From contig JAPLTN010000051.1 in the NCBI GenBank assembly GCA_026398135.1, forward strand, positions 1-35,877: DNA of 35,877 nt, written 5' to 3'. Positions within the stretch are counted from its first letter, which is position 1. Each line of letters opens with the position of its first letter. The notes under the pieces were generated by a model. That model was not told the origin of the DNA. It worked only from the letters and a program-made list of their open reading frames with translations, and ran no database searches. Positions 13,383-22,036 of the stretch are shown piece after piece. The DNA comes from Verrucomicrobiota bacterium. Its GTDB lineage: Bacteria; Verrucomicrobiota; Verrucomicrobiia; Opitutales; Opitutaceae. The position numbers and the translations under genes are program-made.

Positions 13383-15121
13383 GTCGGGTCGTCCGCGCGG
13401 TCGGGCTGGCCGGCCTCTGGCTCGGCGTTGTCGGCTTCGCCGTTCCTGCTTTCGCCGCCCCGCACCCCGAAGCGGACGCCGCCCTCGTCCATACATTTAC
13501 CCTCCAAGGCGTCACCGGCACGCAGCCGTTCGATGCCGCCGGCGGTTACGACTGGGATTGGCGCGGCCCGCGCGACGACCCCGAATGGGCCTGGTTTTTT
13601 AACCGCCACGGCTGGTTTCCCGAACTGCTGGCCGCGTATCAAGACACCGGCGACGCCCGCTACCGTGATTCCTTGCTCGCCACGCTCGACGACTGGATCG
13701 TCAAACACCCGGCTCCCGGGCGCATCACCTTCTCCCCCGCCTGGCGTCCGCTTGAGGCCGCGCGGCGTCTGACGGAGAGCTGGTTGCCTATCGCGCCGGG
13801 CCTTGTCGCTCTGCCGGAGTTTACGCCGGAGCGGGCGTCGCGCTTTCGCGCCAGTCTGGTCGATCACGGCGAACACCTGCGCTCCCACCACGCGTTTGGC
13901 GGCAACCACCTCGTCACAGAGATGCTGGCGCTCACCCGGCTCGCGCTCCAGTTCCCCGATTTGCCCGGCGCCGCCGACTGGCTCGCCTACGGTCTCGATC
14001 AACTGGCACGCGCCTACGACGAACAAATTTATCCCGACGGCGCGCACACTGAACTCTCCACCCATTATCAGCGTGTCATTGCCTTAAACTATCAGGAGCT
14101 GCTGATCTCCCTCCGCCATTATCAACGGGCCGAACTCGCCGCCGCCTGGGCTCCGCGCGTCGAGCGGCTTTGGCTCTACGTCGCCGCCGTCATGACCCCT
14201 GCCGGAGCCAATCCGCTCAACAACGACTCCGATCGCGAAGACTACCGCGGACTGCTTGCCAGCCACGCCCCGGCGCTGCTCGGCCGCCCGCCGCAGACCA
14301 CGCATTTCCCCTACGCCGGGCAGACGGTGTTTCGCGGCGGTCCGGAGGCCGCGCAGTGGGCGTTTTTCGAGGCCGGGCCGCGCGGCACAGACCATGACCA
14401 CCCCGACCACCTGCAATTCGACCTCGCGCTCGGCGCCGACGAATTCCTGGTGGACAACGGCCGTTACACCTACGCTCCCGGCCCGTGGCGCGACTACTTT
14501 GCCGGACCGACCGGGCATAACGTGGTTCTCCTCGAAGGCCGGGGTGCGGAGAAGCGGCCGCCCCGAGTTTCGGCGGCTCCGGATGCTCTGTGTTTTCGGC
14601 GCGTGGATGGGTTTGAGTTGGCGTGGGGCGACGCGGTTTTCTCATCGGACACGAACGCCCGCGCGGGCGACTGGCGGCGCGTGGTCGTTTATGCTCCCGG
14701 CGCTGGCTGGGTGGTGATCGACCGCGTCGTCGCCTTCGGCTCGGCCACCCTTACGACCCAGTGGCACTGGGCACCGGGAGTTACGCTGGCCCCGCCAGCC
14801 GACGGTGGAAACGTTCGCGCCCAGGCGGGCGTATCAGAACTCGCCGTCGCGCCACCGGGCGGCGGCAGTTGGCAAACCTTTCGTGGCGTCGAGCCGCCTG
14901 GCAAGGTGCGTGGCTGGCACAGCGATCTTTTCAATCGCCGCGAACCGGCCACGCAGACCGACTACGTGCAGACGCTGCGCGGTCCGCAGGTGAACGTCTG
15001 GGTGTTTCGCCCCGCCGGAGCGGCCAACCAGTCCGGGCTGACCGCCGAGCTGACGCCCGAGGGTCGGGTGCGCATCCAAGCCGGTGCGCAGAGCTACGTG
15101 GTGGATCCCGAAGCGCCCTGA
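13364..15121 (+). CDS. Exported heparinase II/III-like protein (polysaccharide lyase candidate)
   Basis: The 585-residue protein starts at ATG 13364, which places the signal peptide MARARLSRVVRAVGLAGLWL...VPAFA (residues 1-31) at the N-terminus; the frame is open further upstream without one. An alpha/alpha-toroid lyase N-domain covers about residues 60-330 (GWFPELLAAYQDTGDARY, HHAFGGNHLVTEM, LARAYDEQIYPDGAHTELSTHYQ). The heparinase II/III beta-sheet domain follows, with HDHPDHLQFDLALGADEFLV and DNGRYTY. These His/Tyr-containing blocks are the family's catalytic region. It probably cleaves acidic polysaccharide such as alginate-, heparin- or ulvan-like glycan in the periplasm or outside. Substrate is not predictable from the sequence alone. 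Confidence 0.88.
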   Translation: MARARLSRVVRAVGLAGLWLGVVGFAVPAFAAPHPEADAALVHTFTLQGVTGTQPFDAAGGYDWDWRGPRDDPEWAWFFNRHGWFPELLAAYQDTGDARYRDSLLATLDDWIVKHPAPGRITFSPAWRPLEAARRLTESWLPIAPGLVALPEFTPERASRFRASLVDHGEHLRSHHAFGGNHLVTEMLALTRLALQFPDLPGAADWLAYGLDQLARAYDEQIYPDGAHTELSTHYQRVIALNYQELLISLRHYQRAELAAAWAPRVERLWLYVAAVMTPAGANPLNNDSDREDYRGLLASHAPALLGRPPQTTHFPYAGQTVFRGGPEAAQWAFFEAGPRGTDHDHPDHLQFDLALGADEFLVDNGRYTYAPGPWRDYFAGPTGHNVVLLEGRGAEKRPPRVSAAPDALCFRRVDGFELAWGDAVFSSDTNARAGDWRRVVVYAPGAGWVVIDRVVAFGSATLTTQWHWAPGVTLAPPADGGNVRAQAGVSELAVAPPGGGSWQTFRGVEPPGKVRGWHSDLFNRREPATQTDYVQTLRGPQVNVWVFRPAGAANQSGLTAELTPEGRVRIQAGAQSYVVDPEAP

Positions 15122-15196
15122 GTTACGTCGTTTGGAACTTAAATCCATTTTCGTCGTTCCCGCCGGGGCTGGTTTCGGCCTTGATGCCTCGACTTC

Positions 15197-15502
15197 ATGG
15201 AAAACACCTCTCTCACCGGCGCTCAAAAAACCCGCCTGCGCGGCCTCGGCCAGACGCTCGAAGCCTCGCTCAAAATCGGCAAGGCCGGCCTCACTCCGGC
15301 GTTTTTTCGCGAGTTCGCCCGCATGCTCGACGCCCGCGAGCTGGTGAAACTTCGCTTCGACGGCGCCGACCGCCACGCCCGCGCCGCGTTTATCGCGCAA
15401 ATCGAAGCCGAGACCACCGTTCCCTGCGTCGGCGCGGTTGGCCATACCGCCTTGTTTTATCGTCAAAACGCCGAGCCCGCCAAACGCGTGGTCACGCTCT
15501 GA
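15197..15502 (+). CDS. yhbY: YhbY/CRS1-YhbY-domain RNA-binding protein
   Basis: The 101-residue protein is a single CRM domain: LTGAQKTRLRGLGQTLEASL at residues 6-25, the IGKAGLTPAF motif at about 28-37, ELVKLRFDG, and the terminal GHTALFYR. E. coli YhbY associates with pre-50S ribosomal particles. It precedes rsgA by 19 bases, so a small ribosome-assembly operon is likely. ATG 15197 is the only start giving the normal length. Confidence 0.93.
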   Translation: MENTSLTGAQKTRLRGLGQTLEASLKIGKAGLTPAFFREFARMLDARELVKLRFDGADRHARAAFIAQIEAETTVPCVGAVGHTALFYRQNAEPAKRVVTL

Positions 15503-15521
15503 TCCCCTCGGTCTGGTTGCC

Positions 15522-16637
15522 GTGGACGCTCCTGCTTTAGACATTCACCCGCTCGCGCCCTATGGCTGGGATGCGGCGTGGGCCGAGGTGTTCGCCCCGC
15601 ACGCCGCCGCCGGGGCCGAGCCGGCGCGCGTGGTCGTCGAGCTGCGGCGGCATTACTACGCGGTGGTGACGGCGGCGGGCGAATTGCTGGCCGAGTGCAC
15701 GGGCAAGTTTCACCATGAGGCGCGGCGCGATCCGAATCTGTATCCGGCAGTCGGCGACTGGGTGGCGGTGTTGCCCAGTCCGGGGGCGGAAGGCCGGGCC
15801 CAGTTGCACGCGCTTTTGCCGCGTCGCAGCCGGTTCTCGCGTCAGTCGGCGGGTGGCGAGCAATCGCAGCAGATCATCGCGGCCAATATCGACATCGTGT
15901 TTCTGGTCAGCGGACTGGACCGAAACTACAACCCGAAGCGCATCCAGCGTTTTCTGGTGGCGGCGCGCGATTCCGGGGCGCAGCCGGTGATCGTGCTCAA
16001 CAAGGCCGACCTGCACCCCGACCCCGAGGCGGTGCGCACCGAGATTGAGCGCCTCGTGCCGGGCGTGCCGGTGGTGATTACCAGCAGCCATACGCGGCGG
16101 GGTTTAAAGCTCTTGGGCGGCCACGCCACGCCGGGGCGCACGCTGGCCTTTGTCGGCAGCTCCGGCGTGGGTAAATCCAGCTTGATCAACCGCCTCGCGC
16201 GCGACGCCGAGCTACCCACCGCCGAGGTGCGGGAAAAAGACGCCAAGGGTCGCCACACCACCACGCGGCGCGAACTGGTGCTCGCGCCTAGCGGGGCGCT
16301 GATCATCGACACGCCCGGCATGCGCGAGCTTCAGCTTTGGGACGCCGACGAGGCGCTGGAGGAGGCCTATGCCGACATCGGTGAGATCGCGTTGCGGTGC
16401 CGTTTCACGAGTTGCCTGCACGAGGACGAGCCGGGCTGCGCGGTGCGCATCGCGTTGGCCGGGGGTACGCTGCCGCCGGAGCGGCTGGCGAGTTATCGTA
16501 AGCTGAAAGCGGAGCAGGCGGCCAAGGCGCCGGGCTTGCGCAAGCCGAGCGCGGTCGCGGGCAAACCGAGCTGGAAAAAAAAGGCCGAGGAGCGGGTGGC
16601 CAAACCCTTCCGCCATCAACACCACCGCGAGGACTGA
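15522..16637 (+). CDS. rsgA: Ribosome small-subunit-dependent GTPase A
   Basis: The 371-residue protein is a circularly permuted GTPase that proofreads late 30S maturation. The OB-fold covers about residues 35-115. Motifs follow in permuted order: NKAD (160-163), P-loop GSSGVGKSS (212-220), then DTPG (263-266). The C-terminal zinc knuckle has C293, C298, H300 and C306 (CRFTSCLHEDEPGC). The basic C-terminal tail is typical. The frame extends into yhbY, but GTG 15522 is preferred because it lies just after the yhbY stop and gives a normal N-terminus. No strong ribosome-binding site is seen, so coupling to yhbY is plausible. Confidence 0.95.
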   Translation: MDAPALDIHPLAPYGWDAAWAEVFAPHAAAGAEPARVVVELRRHYYAVVTAAGELLAECTGKFHHEARRDPNLYPAVGDWVAVLPSPGAEGRAQLHALLPRRSRFSRQSAGGEQSQQIIAANIDIVFLVSGLDRNYNPKRIQRFLVAARDSGAQPVIVLNKADLHPDPEAVRTEIERLVPGVPVVITSSHTRRGLKLLGGHATPGRTLAFVGSSGVGKSSLINRLARDAELPTAEVREKDAKGRHTTTRRELVLAPSGALIIDTPGMRELQLWDADEALEEAYADIGEIALRCRFTSCLHEDEPGCAVRIALAGGTLPPERLASYRKLKAEQAAKAPGLRKPSAVAGKPSWKKKAEERVAKPFRHQHHRED

Positions 16638-16654
16638 GGCGGTGTTGCCTCGGG

Positions 16655-16674
16655 GTGCGGGGGGCTCCCCGCAC
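16655..16674. terminator. GC-rich hairpin between convergent rsgA and bglX
   Basis: GTGCGGGG-GGCT-CCCCGCAC forms a perfect 8-bp stem with a 4-base loop in the 37-base gap between two converging genes. It is symmetrical and could end transcription from both sides, but no T-tract follows on either strand. Confidence 0.5.
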
Positions 16675-18933
16675 TTACAGCGCTTTTTCCAGACGGTAGG
16701 GCAGGGGCGTGCCGGTGCCGGCGTGCGGAGCTATCCAGACTTGGAAATCGCCCGGTTCCACCAACCAGCGGCCCTGGCGGTCGGTGAAGCCCAGCGCGGC
16801 GGAATCAAGCGGGAAACTCACGGTCCGGCTTTCGCCCGGCGCGAGCGTCAGGGTTTCCCAGCCGCGCAACTCTTGCACCGGGCGGGCGCCGACGCTGCAT
16901 GCCACGTCGCGGACGTAGAATTGCGCCACGGTCTGGCCGGGACGTTTGCCGGTGTTGGTGATGATGGTTCGCGCCACCGCAGGGCCGTCCGGCGGGGTGG
17001 AGATTTCCGCCGCACCGTAGGTAAACTCGGTGTAGCCGAGGCCAAAGCCAAAGGGGAAGAGGGGCGCGCGGGTGAGGTCGCGGTAATCGACCATGGTGGG
17101 CCGGCCGGTCATGGCGTGGTTGTAGTAAATAGGCACCTGGCCGTTGGCGCGGGGGAAGGAAATGGGCAGGCGGCCGGTCGGTTCCTGGTCGCCGTAGAGC
17201 AGGGCGGCCAGCGCGGGTCCGCCTTGCAGTCCGGGGTGCCAGGCTTGTAGCAAGGCTTGGGACTGGGCGGCGACGTTGGTCAGCACGAGCGGGCGTCCGC
17301 TGAAAACCACTACGACCAGAGGTTTTCCGGTGGCGGCGAGGGCGGCGAGCAGCCCGGATTGGCGGCCGGTGAGATCGAGCTCGGCGCGGGAGGCGTTTTC
17401 GCCCGACCAGCCGCGGGGCTCGCCCACGGCGGCGATGATCACGTCCGCGCGGCGGGCGGCTGCGAGGGCGGAGGACCAGCGTTTTTTCGCCTTGGCGGCG
17501 TCCACCTCGGCGGCGGGGTCGCTCACGATGGAGCCGTCGGTGAGGGCGCGGGTGCGCGGGCCGGTTTCGAGCAGTTCGCAGCCGAACTCCACATCAAGGC
17601 GGGTGCTGGCGGGCAGGCGTTGGCGGAGGGCGGCGGCGAGGGTGACGACGTCGCCCGGGCGGCCGTGGCCTGGCCAGGTGCCGAGCATCTCGCCGGCGTC
17701 GTCGGCGAGGGGGCCGATGAGGGCGATGCGGCGGGCGGTGGCGGCGAGGGGGAGAGTGCCGTTGTTTTTGAGCAATACGATGGAGCGGGCGGCGGCTTCG
17801 CGGGCGGTGGCGAGGGCGTCGGGCGCGAGGGCCACGCGGTCGAGCGCGGCGGGGTCGGTGTAGGGCTGGGCGAAGACGCCGGCGCGCAGTTTGCCGCGCA
17901 GCACGCGGCGCACCGCTTCGTCGAGCAAGGCGGGGGAAAGGTCGCCGCGGGCGAGCTGGGCGGGCAGAGTTTCCTCGAAGGTGGTGCTGACCATTTCCAT
18001 GTCGTTGCCGGCGGTGAGGGCGAGGCGTGCGGCGGCGGCGCGGTCGGCGGCGTAGCCCCAGGCGATGGCCTCCTCGACACTGGTCCAGTCGCTGACCACG
18101 AAGCCGTTAAAACCCCACTCTCCGCGCAGGATATTGGTCAGGGCATGGTGGTCGGCCACGGCGGGGATGCCGTCGGTGGCGTTGAAGCCGCTCATGACGC
18201 TGAGCGCACCGGCGGCGACCCCGGCCTGGAAGGCAGGCAGGTGGGCGTTGCGCAGGCTGAACGGGGTGACGTCGGTGGCGTTATAATCGCGGCCGCCGAC
18301 GGTGGCGCTGTAGCCGACGTAGTGTTTGAGGGTGGCGGCTACGCGGTCGGGGGCGGCGGGGTTGTCGCCTTGAAAGCCGCGCACCGAGGCGGCGGCGAGG
18401 CGCGCGCCGAGGTAAGGGTCTTCGCCGAAGGTTTCGGCCACGCGGCCCCAACGTGGATCGCGGGCGAGGTCGCACATGGGGGCGAAGGTCCAGTCGATGC
18501 CGGCGGCGCGGGTCTCGCGGGCGGAGACGGCCTGGGCGCGTTCGACCAGCGCGGCGTCCCAGGCGGCGGCGAGGCCGAGGGGAATCGGAAAGGTGGTGCG
18601 GTAGCCGTGGATGGCATCGTATCCGAAAATCAAGGGCACGCGCAGGCGGCTTTGTTCCAGGGCTACTTTCTGGAGCTGGTTGCGGAAGGTGGCGGCTTGC
18701 TCGGCGGAGGCGCTGAGGATGAAGGAGCCGCGGCGGCCTTCGCGCACCAAGAGGGAGGCGGCGGCGACCTCCTCGGGGGTGTTGATCACGCCCTGGGAGA
18801 GTTGTCCGATTTTCTCCGCCTGGGTCATGCGGGCGAGCAGGTCGTTGACCTGGGTTTCGTCCACGGGGGGAATGGCGGCGGGCGAGATCAGGGGGAGTCC
18901 AAGCATGAGGAGGAGTTGGGCGGGGCGGAGCAT
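16675..18933 (-). CDS. bglX: Exported GH3 beta-glucosidase, BglX-like
   Basis: The 752-residue protein starts at ATG 18933, which begins a signal peptide (MLRPAQLLLMLGLPLISPAA); the frame is open 17 codons further but would overlap the upstream gene. The GH3 N-domain shows MTQAEKIGQLSQG, the substrate-pocket PMCDLARDPRWGR and FGEDPYL, the KH pair near residues 203-204, and the nucleophile Asp near residue 282 in GFVVSDW. The GH3 C-domain (IVLLKNNGTLPL through GRLPISFPR) contains the likely acid/base region GEPRGWSGENASRAEL. A fibronectin III-like domain closes the protein. It probably releases glucose from beta-glucosides in the periplasm. It follows the dehydrogenase gene by 34 bases, likely in one transcript with apt. 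Confidence 0.93.
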   Translation of the reverse strand: MLRPAQLLLMLGLPLISPAAIPPVDETQVNDLLARMTQAEKIGQLSQGVINTPEEVAAASLLVREGRRGSFILSASAEQAATFRNQLQKVALEQSRLRVPLIFGYDAIHGYRTTFPIPLGLAAAWDAALVERAQAVSARETRAAGIDWTFAPMCDLARDPRWGRVAETFGEDPYLGARLAAASVRGFQGDNPAAPDRVAATLKHYVGYSATVGGRDYNATDVTPFSLRNAHLPAFQAGVAAGALSVMSGFNATDGIPAVADHHALTNILRGEWGFNGFVVSDWTSVEEAIAWGYAADRAAAARLALTAGNDMEMVSTTFEETLPAQLARGDLSPALLDEAVRRVLRGKLRAGVFAQPYTDPAALDRVALAPDALATAREAAARSIVLLKNNGTLPLAATARRIALIGPLADDAGEMLGTWPGHGRPGDVVTLAAALRQRLPASTRLDVEFGCELLETGPRTRALTDGSIVSDPAAEVDAAKAKKRWSSALAAARRADVIIAAVGEPRGWSGENASRAELDLTGRQSGLLAALAATGKPLVVVVFSGRPLVLTNVAAQSQALLQAWHPGLQGGPALAALLYGDQEPTGRLPISFPRANGQVPIYYNHAMTGRPTMVDYRDLTRAPLFPFGFGLGYTEFTYGAAEISTPPDGPAVARTIITNTGKRPGQTVAQFYVRDVACSVGARPVQELRGWETLTLAPGESRTVSFPLDSAALGFTDRQGRWLVEPGDFQVWIAPHAGTGTPLPYRLEKAL

Positions 18934-18967
18934 GCGGCGCGGGGAGGAGGGGGGAGTGGGAAAAGGT

Positions 18968-19963
18968 TTACGTAACCACGTCACTCATTTCGGCCAGTCG
19001 TCCGGCGACAAAGTTCTCCAGATTGGCCAGAAACAGGGAGACGAGGGCGGCGTCCTGGTCGGAGCGGCCGCCGGCGGAGTGGGGGGTGAGCCAGCAGTTT
19101 TTAGTGGTCCAAAGCGGGTGGCCGGGAGGCAGGGGTTCGGTGTCGAAGACGTCGAGGTAGGCACCTCCGAGCCGGCCGCTTTCGAGGGCTTCGATCAGGG
19201 CGCGTTCGTCCACGGTGGGGCCGCGGCCGATGTTGTAGAAAAACGCGCCGGGTTTCACCAAGGCGAGGCGGCGGGCGTTGATGTAGCGGTGGGTGGCCTC
19301 GTTTTCCGGCAGCATGTTGATAATGTGGTCGGCGAGCGGGAGCACGGCGGAGAGTTTTTCCTCGGCGATGATGTGTACCCCGGCCTCGCTGTAGGTGCGG
19401 CGGCGCAGGGCGTAGATTTTCATGCCGAAGGGGGCGAGCAGTTCGACCAGGCGTTTGGCGATCGCGCCGTAGCTGAGGAGTAGCACGGTCTGGCCCTTGA
19501 GCAGGCGGGATTCGGCGCGGCGCTCGAAGTGTTTCCAGGCGCGCGTGGTGCTTTGCTCGACCACGGAGGCGGGCAGGGCGCGGCTGAGGCCGAGCATCAT
19601 GGCGAGGGCGTGTTGGGCGCAGGGCTCGGCGAAGACGGAGGAGGCGTTGGTGAGGATCGCGCCCCGGGCGCGCAGGGCCTCGCGGGTCTCTTCGTTGTCG
19701 TAGCGGGTGTAGCCGGCGGAGGTGAGGGCGATCCATTTCAGCCGGGCGCTGGCGCGGCAGGTGGCGGCGTCGGGCTGGCCGAAGGCGATGTCGGCGGTGG
19801 CCAGCGCGGGGTCGGGCGCGGCGGCGGCCAGTACGGAGGCGGTGGCCTGGGCGGAGACAACTAGGCGGTGGCCCGCGGCGGTGATGACGGTTTCGAGCCG
19901 GGCGCGGGCGGCGGGTTCGAGCGCGGCGTTGGTCCAGATGACTAGGCGGCGCGGTGAGGTCAC
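18968..19963 (-). CDS. D-2-hydroxyacid dehydrogenase family protein
   Basis: The 331-residue NAD(P)-dependent oxidoreductase probably interconverts a 2-hydroxyacid and a 2-oxoacid. The catalytic triad is present: Arg in NIGRGPTVDERAL, Glu in DVFDTEPLPPGHPLW and His in LTPHSAGG. The dinucleotide-binding loop is unusual: VLLLSYGAIAKR replaces the first and third glycines of GxGxxG with Ser and Ala. GTG 19963 is preferred, starting 14 bases after the apt stop; an upstream ATG at 20002 would overlap apt. The substrate is unknown. Its position between apt and bglX gives no metabolic clue. Confidence 0.88.
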   Translation of the reverse strand: MTSPRRLVIWTNAALEPAARARLETVITAAGHRLVVSAQATASVLAAAAPDPALATADIAFGQPDAATCRASARLKWIALTSAGYTRYDNEETREALRARGAILTNASSVFAEPCAQHALAMMLGLSRALPASVVEQSTTRAWKHFERRAESRLLKGQTVLLLSYGAIAKRLVELLAPFGMKIYALRRRTYSEAGVHIIAEEKLSAVLPLADHIINMLPENEATHRYINARRLALVKPGAFFYNIGRGPTVDERALIEALESGRLGGAYLDVFDTEPLPPGHPLWTTKNCWLTPHSAGGRSDQDAALVSLFLANLENFVAGRLAEMSDVVT

Positions 19964-19977
19964 GTAGGCGGGGGAAG

Positions 19978-20529
19978 TTATTCGGTCTCGGTGAAGCTGC
20001 ACACCGCCTGCACGCGCAGGCCGGCGGCGCGGAGTTTGGCGGAGCCGCCCAGCTCGGGCAGGTCGATGATGGCGGCGACGCCCACGACTTCGGCGCCGAG
20101 GGAGCGGATGAGGCCGGCGGCGGCGAGCACGGTGCCGCCGGTGGCGATGAGATCGTCCACGATGAGCACGCGGTCGCCGGGTTTGCAGGAGTCGGCGTGG
20201 ATCTCGATCGAGGCGCGACCGTATTCGAGGGCGTAGTCGGCGCCCACGGTACGGTGGGGGAGTTTGCCTTTTTTGCGCACCAGCATGAAGGGGCGGTGGA
20301 GTTGGTAGGCGAGCGCGCCGCCGAGGATGAAGCCGCGCGCGTCCACGGCGGCGACGAGGTTCACGCCGAGCCGGGTGGCTTCCCAGGCGATGGTTTCGAC
20401 GAGGATGCGGAAGGCCTCGGGGTCTTGGAAAAGGGTGGTGACGTCGCGGAAGTTTACGCCGGGGGCGGGCCAGTCGCGCACGGTGCGGATTTTCGATTTC
20501 AGTTCGGCGGCGGGATCGAGGTGGGACAT
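19978..20529 (-). CDS. apt: Adenine phosphoribosyltransferase
   Basis: The 183-residue enzyme converts adenine and PRPP to AMP in purine salvage. The PRPP-binding loop VLIVDDLIATGGT covers residues 121-133. The N-terminal PAPGVNFRDVTTLFQDPEAF and central DARGFILGGALAY segments are those of bacterial Apt. Length and start are normal. It is probably the first gene of a minus-strand group with the 2-hydroxyacid dehydrogenase and bglX. Confidence 0.96.
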   Translation of the reverse strand: MSHLDPAAELKSKIRTVRDWPAPGVNFRDVTTLFQDPEAFRILVETIAWEATRLGVNLVAAVDARGFILGGALAYQLHRPFMLVRKKGKLPHRTVGADYALEYGRASIEIHADSCKPGDRVLIVDDLIATGGTVLAAAGLIRSLGAEVVGVAAIIDLPELGGSAKLRAAGLRVQAVCSFTETE

Positions 20530-20571
20530 GGGCGAAGTAAAGGGCTGAAAGTCTGAAGGGGCGGAGATGGG

Positions 20572-20600
20572 GACAAAGTAACCTATTGGGTTACTTTGTC
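20572..20600. repeat. GTAACC-N5-GGTTAC palindrome, copy 1
   Basis: GACAAAGTAACC - TATTG - GGTTACTTTGTC is a perfect 12-bp inverted repeat with a 5-base loop. It lies upstream of apt and downstream of the glycosidase-like gene. It shares the GTAACC-N5-GGTTAC core with 20677-20697, 26577-26623 and 26895-26931. Confidence 0.85.
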
Positions 20601-20676
20601 TTTGGGTGGGTTGATGGTTGGGGCGAGGAATTTTCGAGGTAAACGTGGTGGTGGGGCGGATGTGTGGCGTGGGGCA

Positions 20677-20697
20677 AAGTAACCTAATAGGTTACTT
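20677..20697. repeat. GTAACC-N5-GGTTAC palindrome, copy 2
   Basis: AAGTAACCT - AAT - AGGTTACTT is a perfect 9-bp inverted repeat, 77 bases from copy 1. The core is GTAACC-TAATA-GGTTAC. It lies 22 bases beyond the stop of the glycosidase-like gene (read on the minus strand). Confidence 0.8.
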
Positions 20698-20718
20698 GAT
20701 GCTTGGGGTGGGGGGAGG

Positions 20719-22008
20719 TCAGGTTTTGGCGGGGGCTTGGGCGTGGAGGGAGCGGGCGCGGGAGAGGACGTGGGTGAGGAGTTCGGTGTGTTCGACGGCT
20801 TCGTGGTCGTCGGCGTGGACCAGGCCGGCGCCAAAGGGAGGGGTGTCGTCGCTGCCGTCGGCCCAGTGCGCCCACTCGACTCCCACGGTGCGGGGATCGC
20901 GGCAGGCGGCGATTAACGCCTCGCGGCCGGAACGGAGCAGGCGCTCCAGGCGGGTGGGGCCGGTGCCGTCGCGCACAGGCAGGCGGCAGAAATCGCCGTG
21001 GTTAAGGCCGCCGCCAGTCACCCATTGAGGCATGTCGTTACTGGCTTCGCTGGCTTGAATGGAAAACGTATCGCGGGCGTGGTGACGCCAGGAGACGGCG
21101 TCCATGTCGGGCCAGGCGCAGGCTTCGCGCACGCCGGGCGGGGGCGGGGTGGCGAAACGGCAGCCGAGCACGAGGTGGTCGGGGTCGGCTTCACGCAGGG
21201 CGCGTCCGGCGGTGGCGAAGTAGCGGCGGGCGACTTCCTGGGCAAAGCGGTGGGCGTCCTCGGCGAAGGCGGGGCTGGAGAGCGGGCGTTCGAGGCGGGT
21301 GAGCTGGCGGACGTTTTCGCGGTGGGCGAGGGGAAGGCCCCAGGCGCGGCCGAGGGCGTCGTGCGAGCCGCCGTTGGCCGCGAGCACGAATTCCCAGGCG
21401 GCATGGTGGGCGGAGTAGGCGGGTTCGAGGCTGAGGCAGGATTGGAGCAGGCTTATGCCGCCGGGGGCATCGCCCCAGCCAAGGGCGTCGTCGGTGAACC
21501 AGCCCACAAGTTCGCGGCGGCCAAGCCAGGGGGCGGCGACGGCGGCGGCGTGGGCTTCGGCGGCGAGCGGCCAGCGCGGGTCGAACACGTCGGGCAGGCG
21601 CAGGCCGGGGCCGTGGAGGATCGGGGTGTCGGCGCGGCAAAAGTTGGTTAGGGCGGTGAAGTAGAAGCCGCGGTGCATGAGGCCGGGGTCGGCCCAGGGT
21701 CCAACGGTATCGACGCCCCAGGCGTGAAGGCGGGCGACGGTGCTTTTTTCCCAGGCGGCGCCGGTGGTGCCGTAGAGGTTTTCTACGGTTTGGGCGTAGG
21801 CGCTGCGGCGGACGGGCGGGGGGCCGGCGCGGCCGTGGCGGTTAACGCCGGCGACGGCGCGCAGCAGGCAGGGCTCGTCTTCGGGGGTGAGCAGCCACCA
21901 GGCGTCGCTCTGGGTGCGGCCGAGGCGGAAGAAGCCGGGGGTGCCGCGCAGGGTGGCGGTTTTAAAGTCGGCGAAGATGGGACCGCCGCGTCGTGAGGTT
22001 TGGCCCAT
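20719..22008 (-). CDS. Putative clan-A glycoside hydrolase (agarase/GH50-like)
   Basis: The 429-residue protein has features of TIM-barrel glycosidases related to agarases. The N-terminus (PGFFRLGRTQSDAWWLLTPE) introduces the usual ignore-or-describe domain of these enzymes. Further along are WGVDTVGPWADP, a WFTDDALGWGD segment at a barrel strand, and READPDHLVLGCRFA, all typical of GH50/agarase-like proteins. GVEWAHWADGSD near residue 380 ends the barrel. The usual NE acid/base dipeptide is replaced by DD in TDDALGWG, so activity on a known substrate is uncertain. No signal peptide is seen. It lies 28 bases after the flavin reductase gene. Alternative: an inactive carbohydrate-binding relative. 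Confidence 0.65.
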   Translation of the reverse strand: MGQTSRRGGPIFADFKTATLRGTPGFFRLGRTQSDAWWLLTPEDEPCLLRAVAGVNRHGRAGPPPVRRSAYAQTVENLYGTTGAAWEKSTVARLHAWGVDTVGPWADPGLMHRGFYFTALTNFCRADTPILHGPGLRLPDVFDPRWPLAAEAHAAAVAAPWLGRRELVGWFTDDALGWGDAPGGISLLQSCLSLEPAYSAHHAAWEFVLAANGGSHDALGRAWGLPLAHRENVRQLTRLERPLSSPAFAEDAHRFAQEVARRYFATAGRALREADPDHLVLGCRFATPPPPGVREACAWPDMDAVSWRHHARDTFSIQASEASNDMPQWVTGGGLNHGDFCRLPVRDGTGPTRLERLLRSGREALIAACRDPRTVGVEWAHWADGSDDTPPFGAGLVHADDHEAVEHTELLTHVLSRARSLHAQAPAKT

Positions 22009-22036
22009 GTTGGTTCAAGCAAACACGGGCGGCAGT

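Noticed and set aside
17257-18975. Long plus-strand open frame of 572 codons opposite bglX, rich in Gly, Ala and Glu.
   Set aside because: It is the antisense shadow of a clear GH3 gene in G+C-rich DNA; its low-complexity composition and absence of domains fit that.
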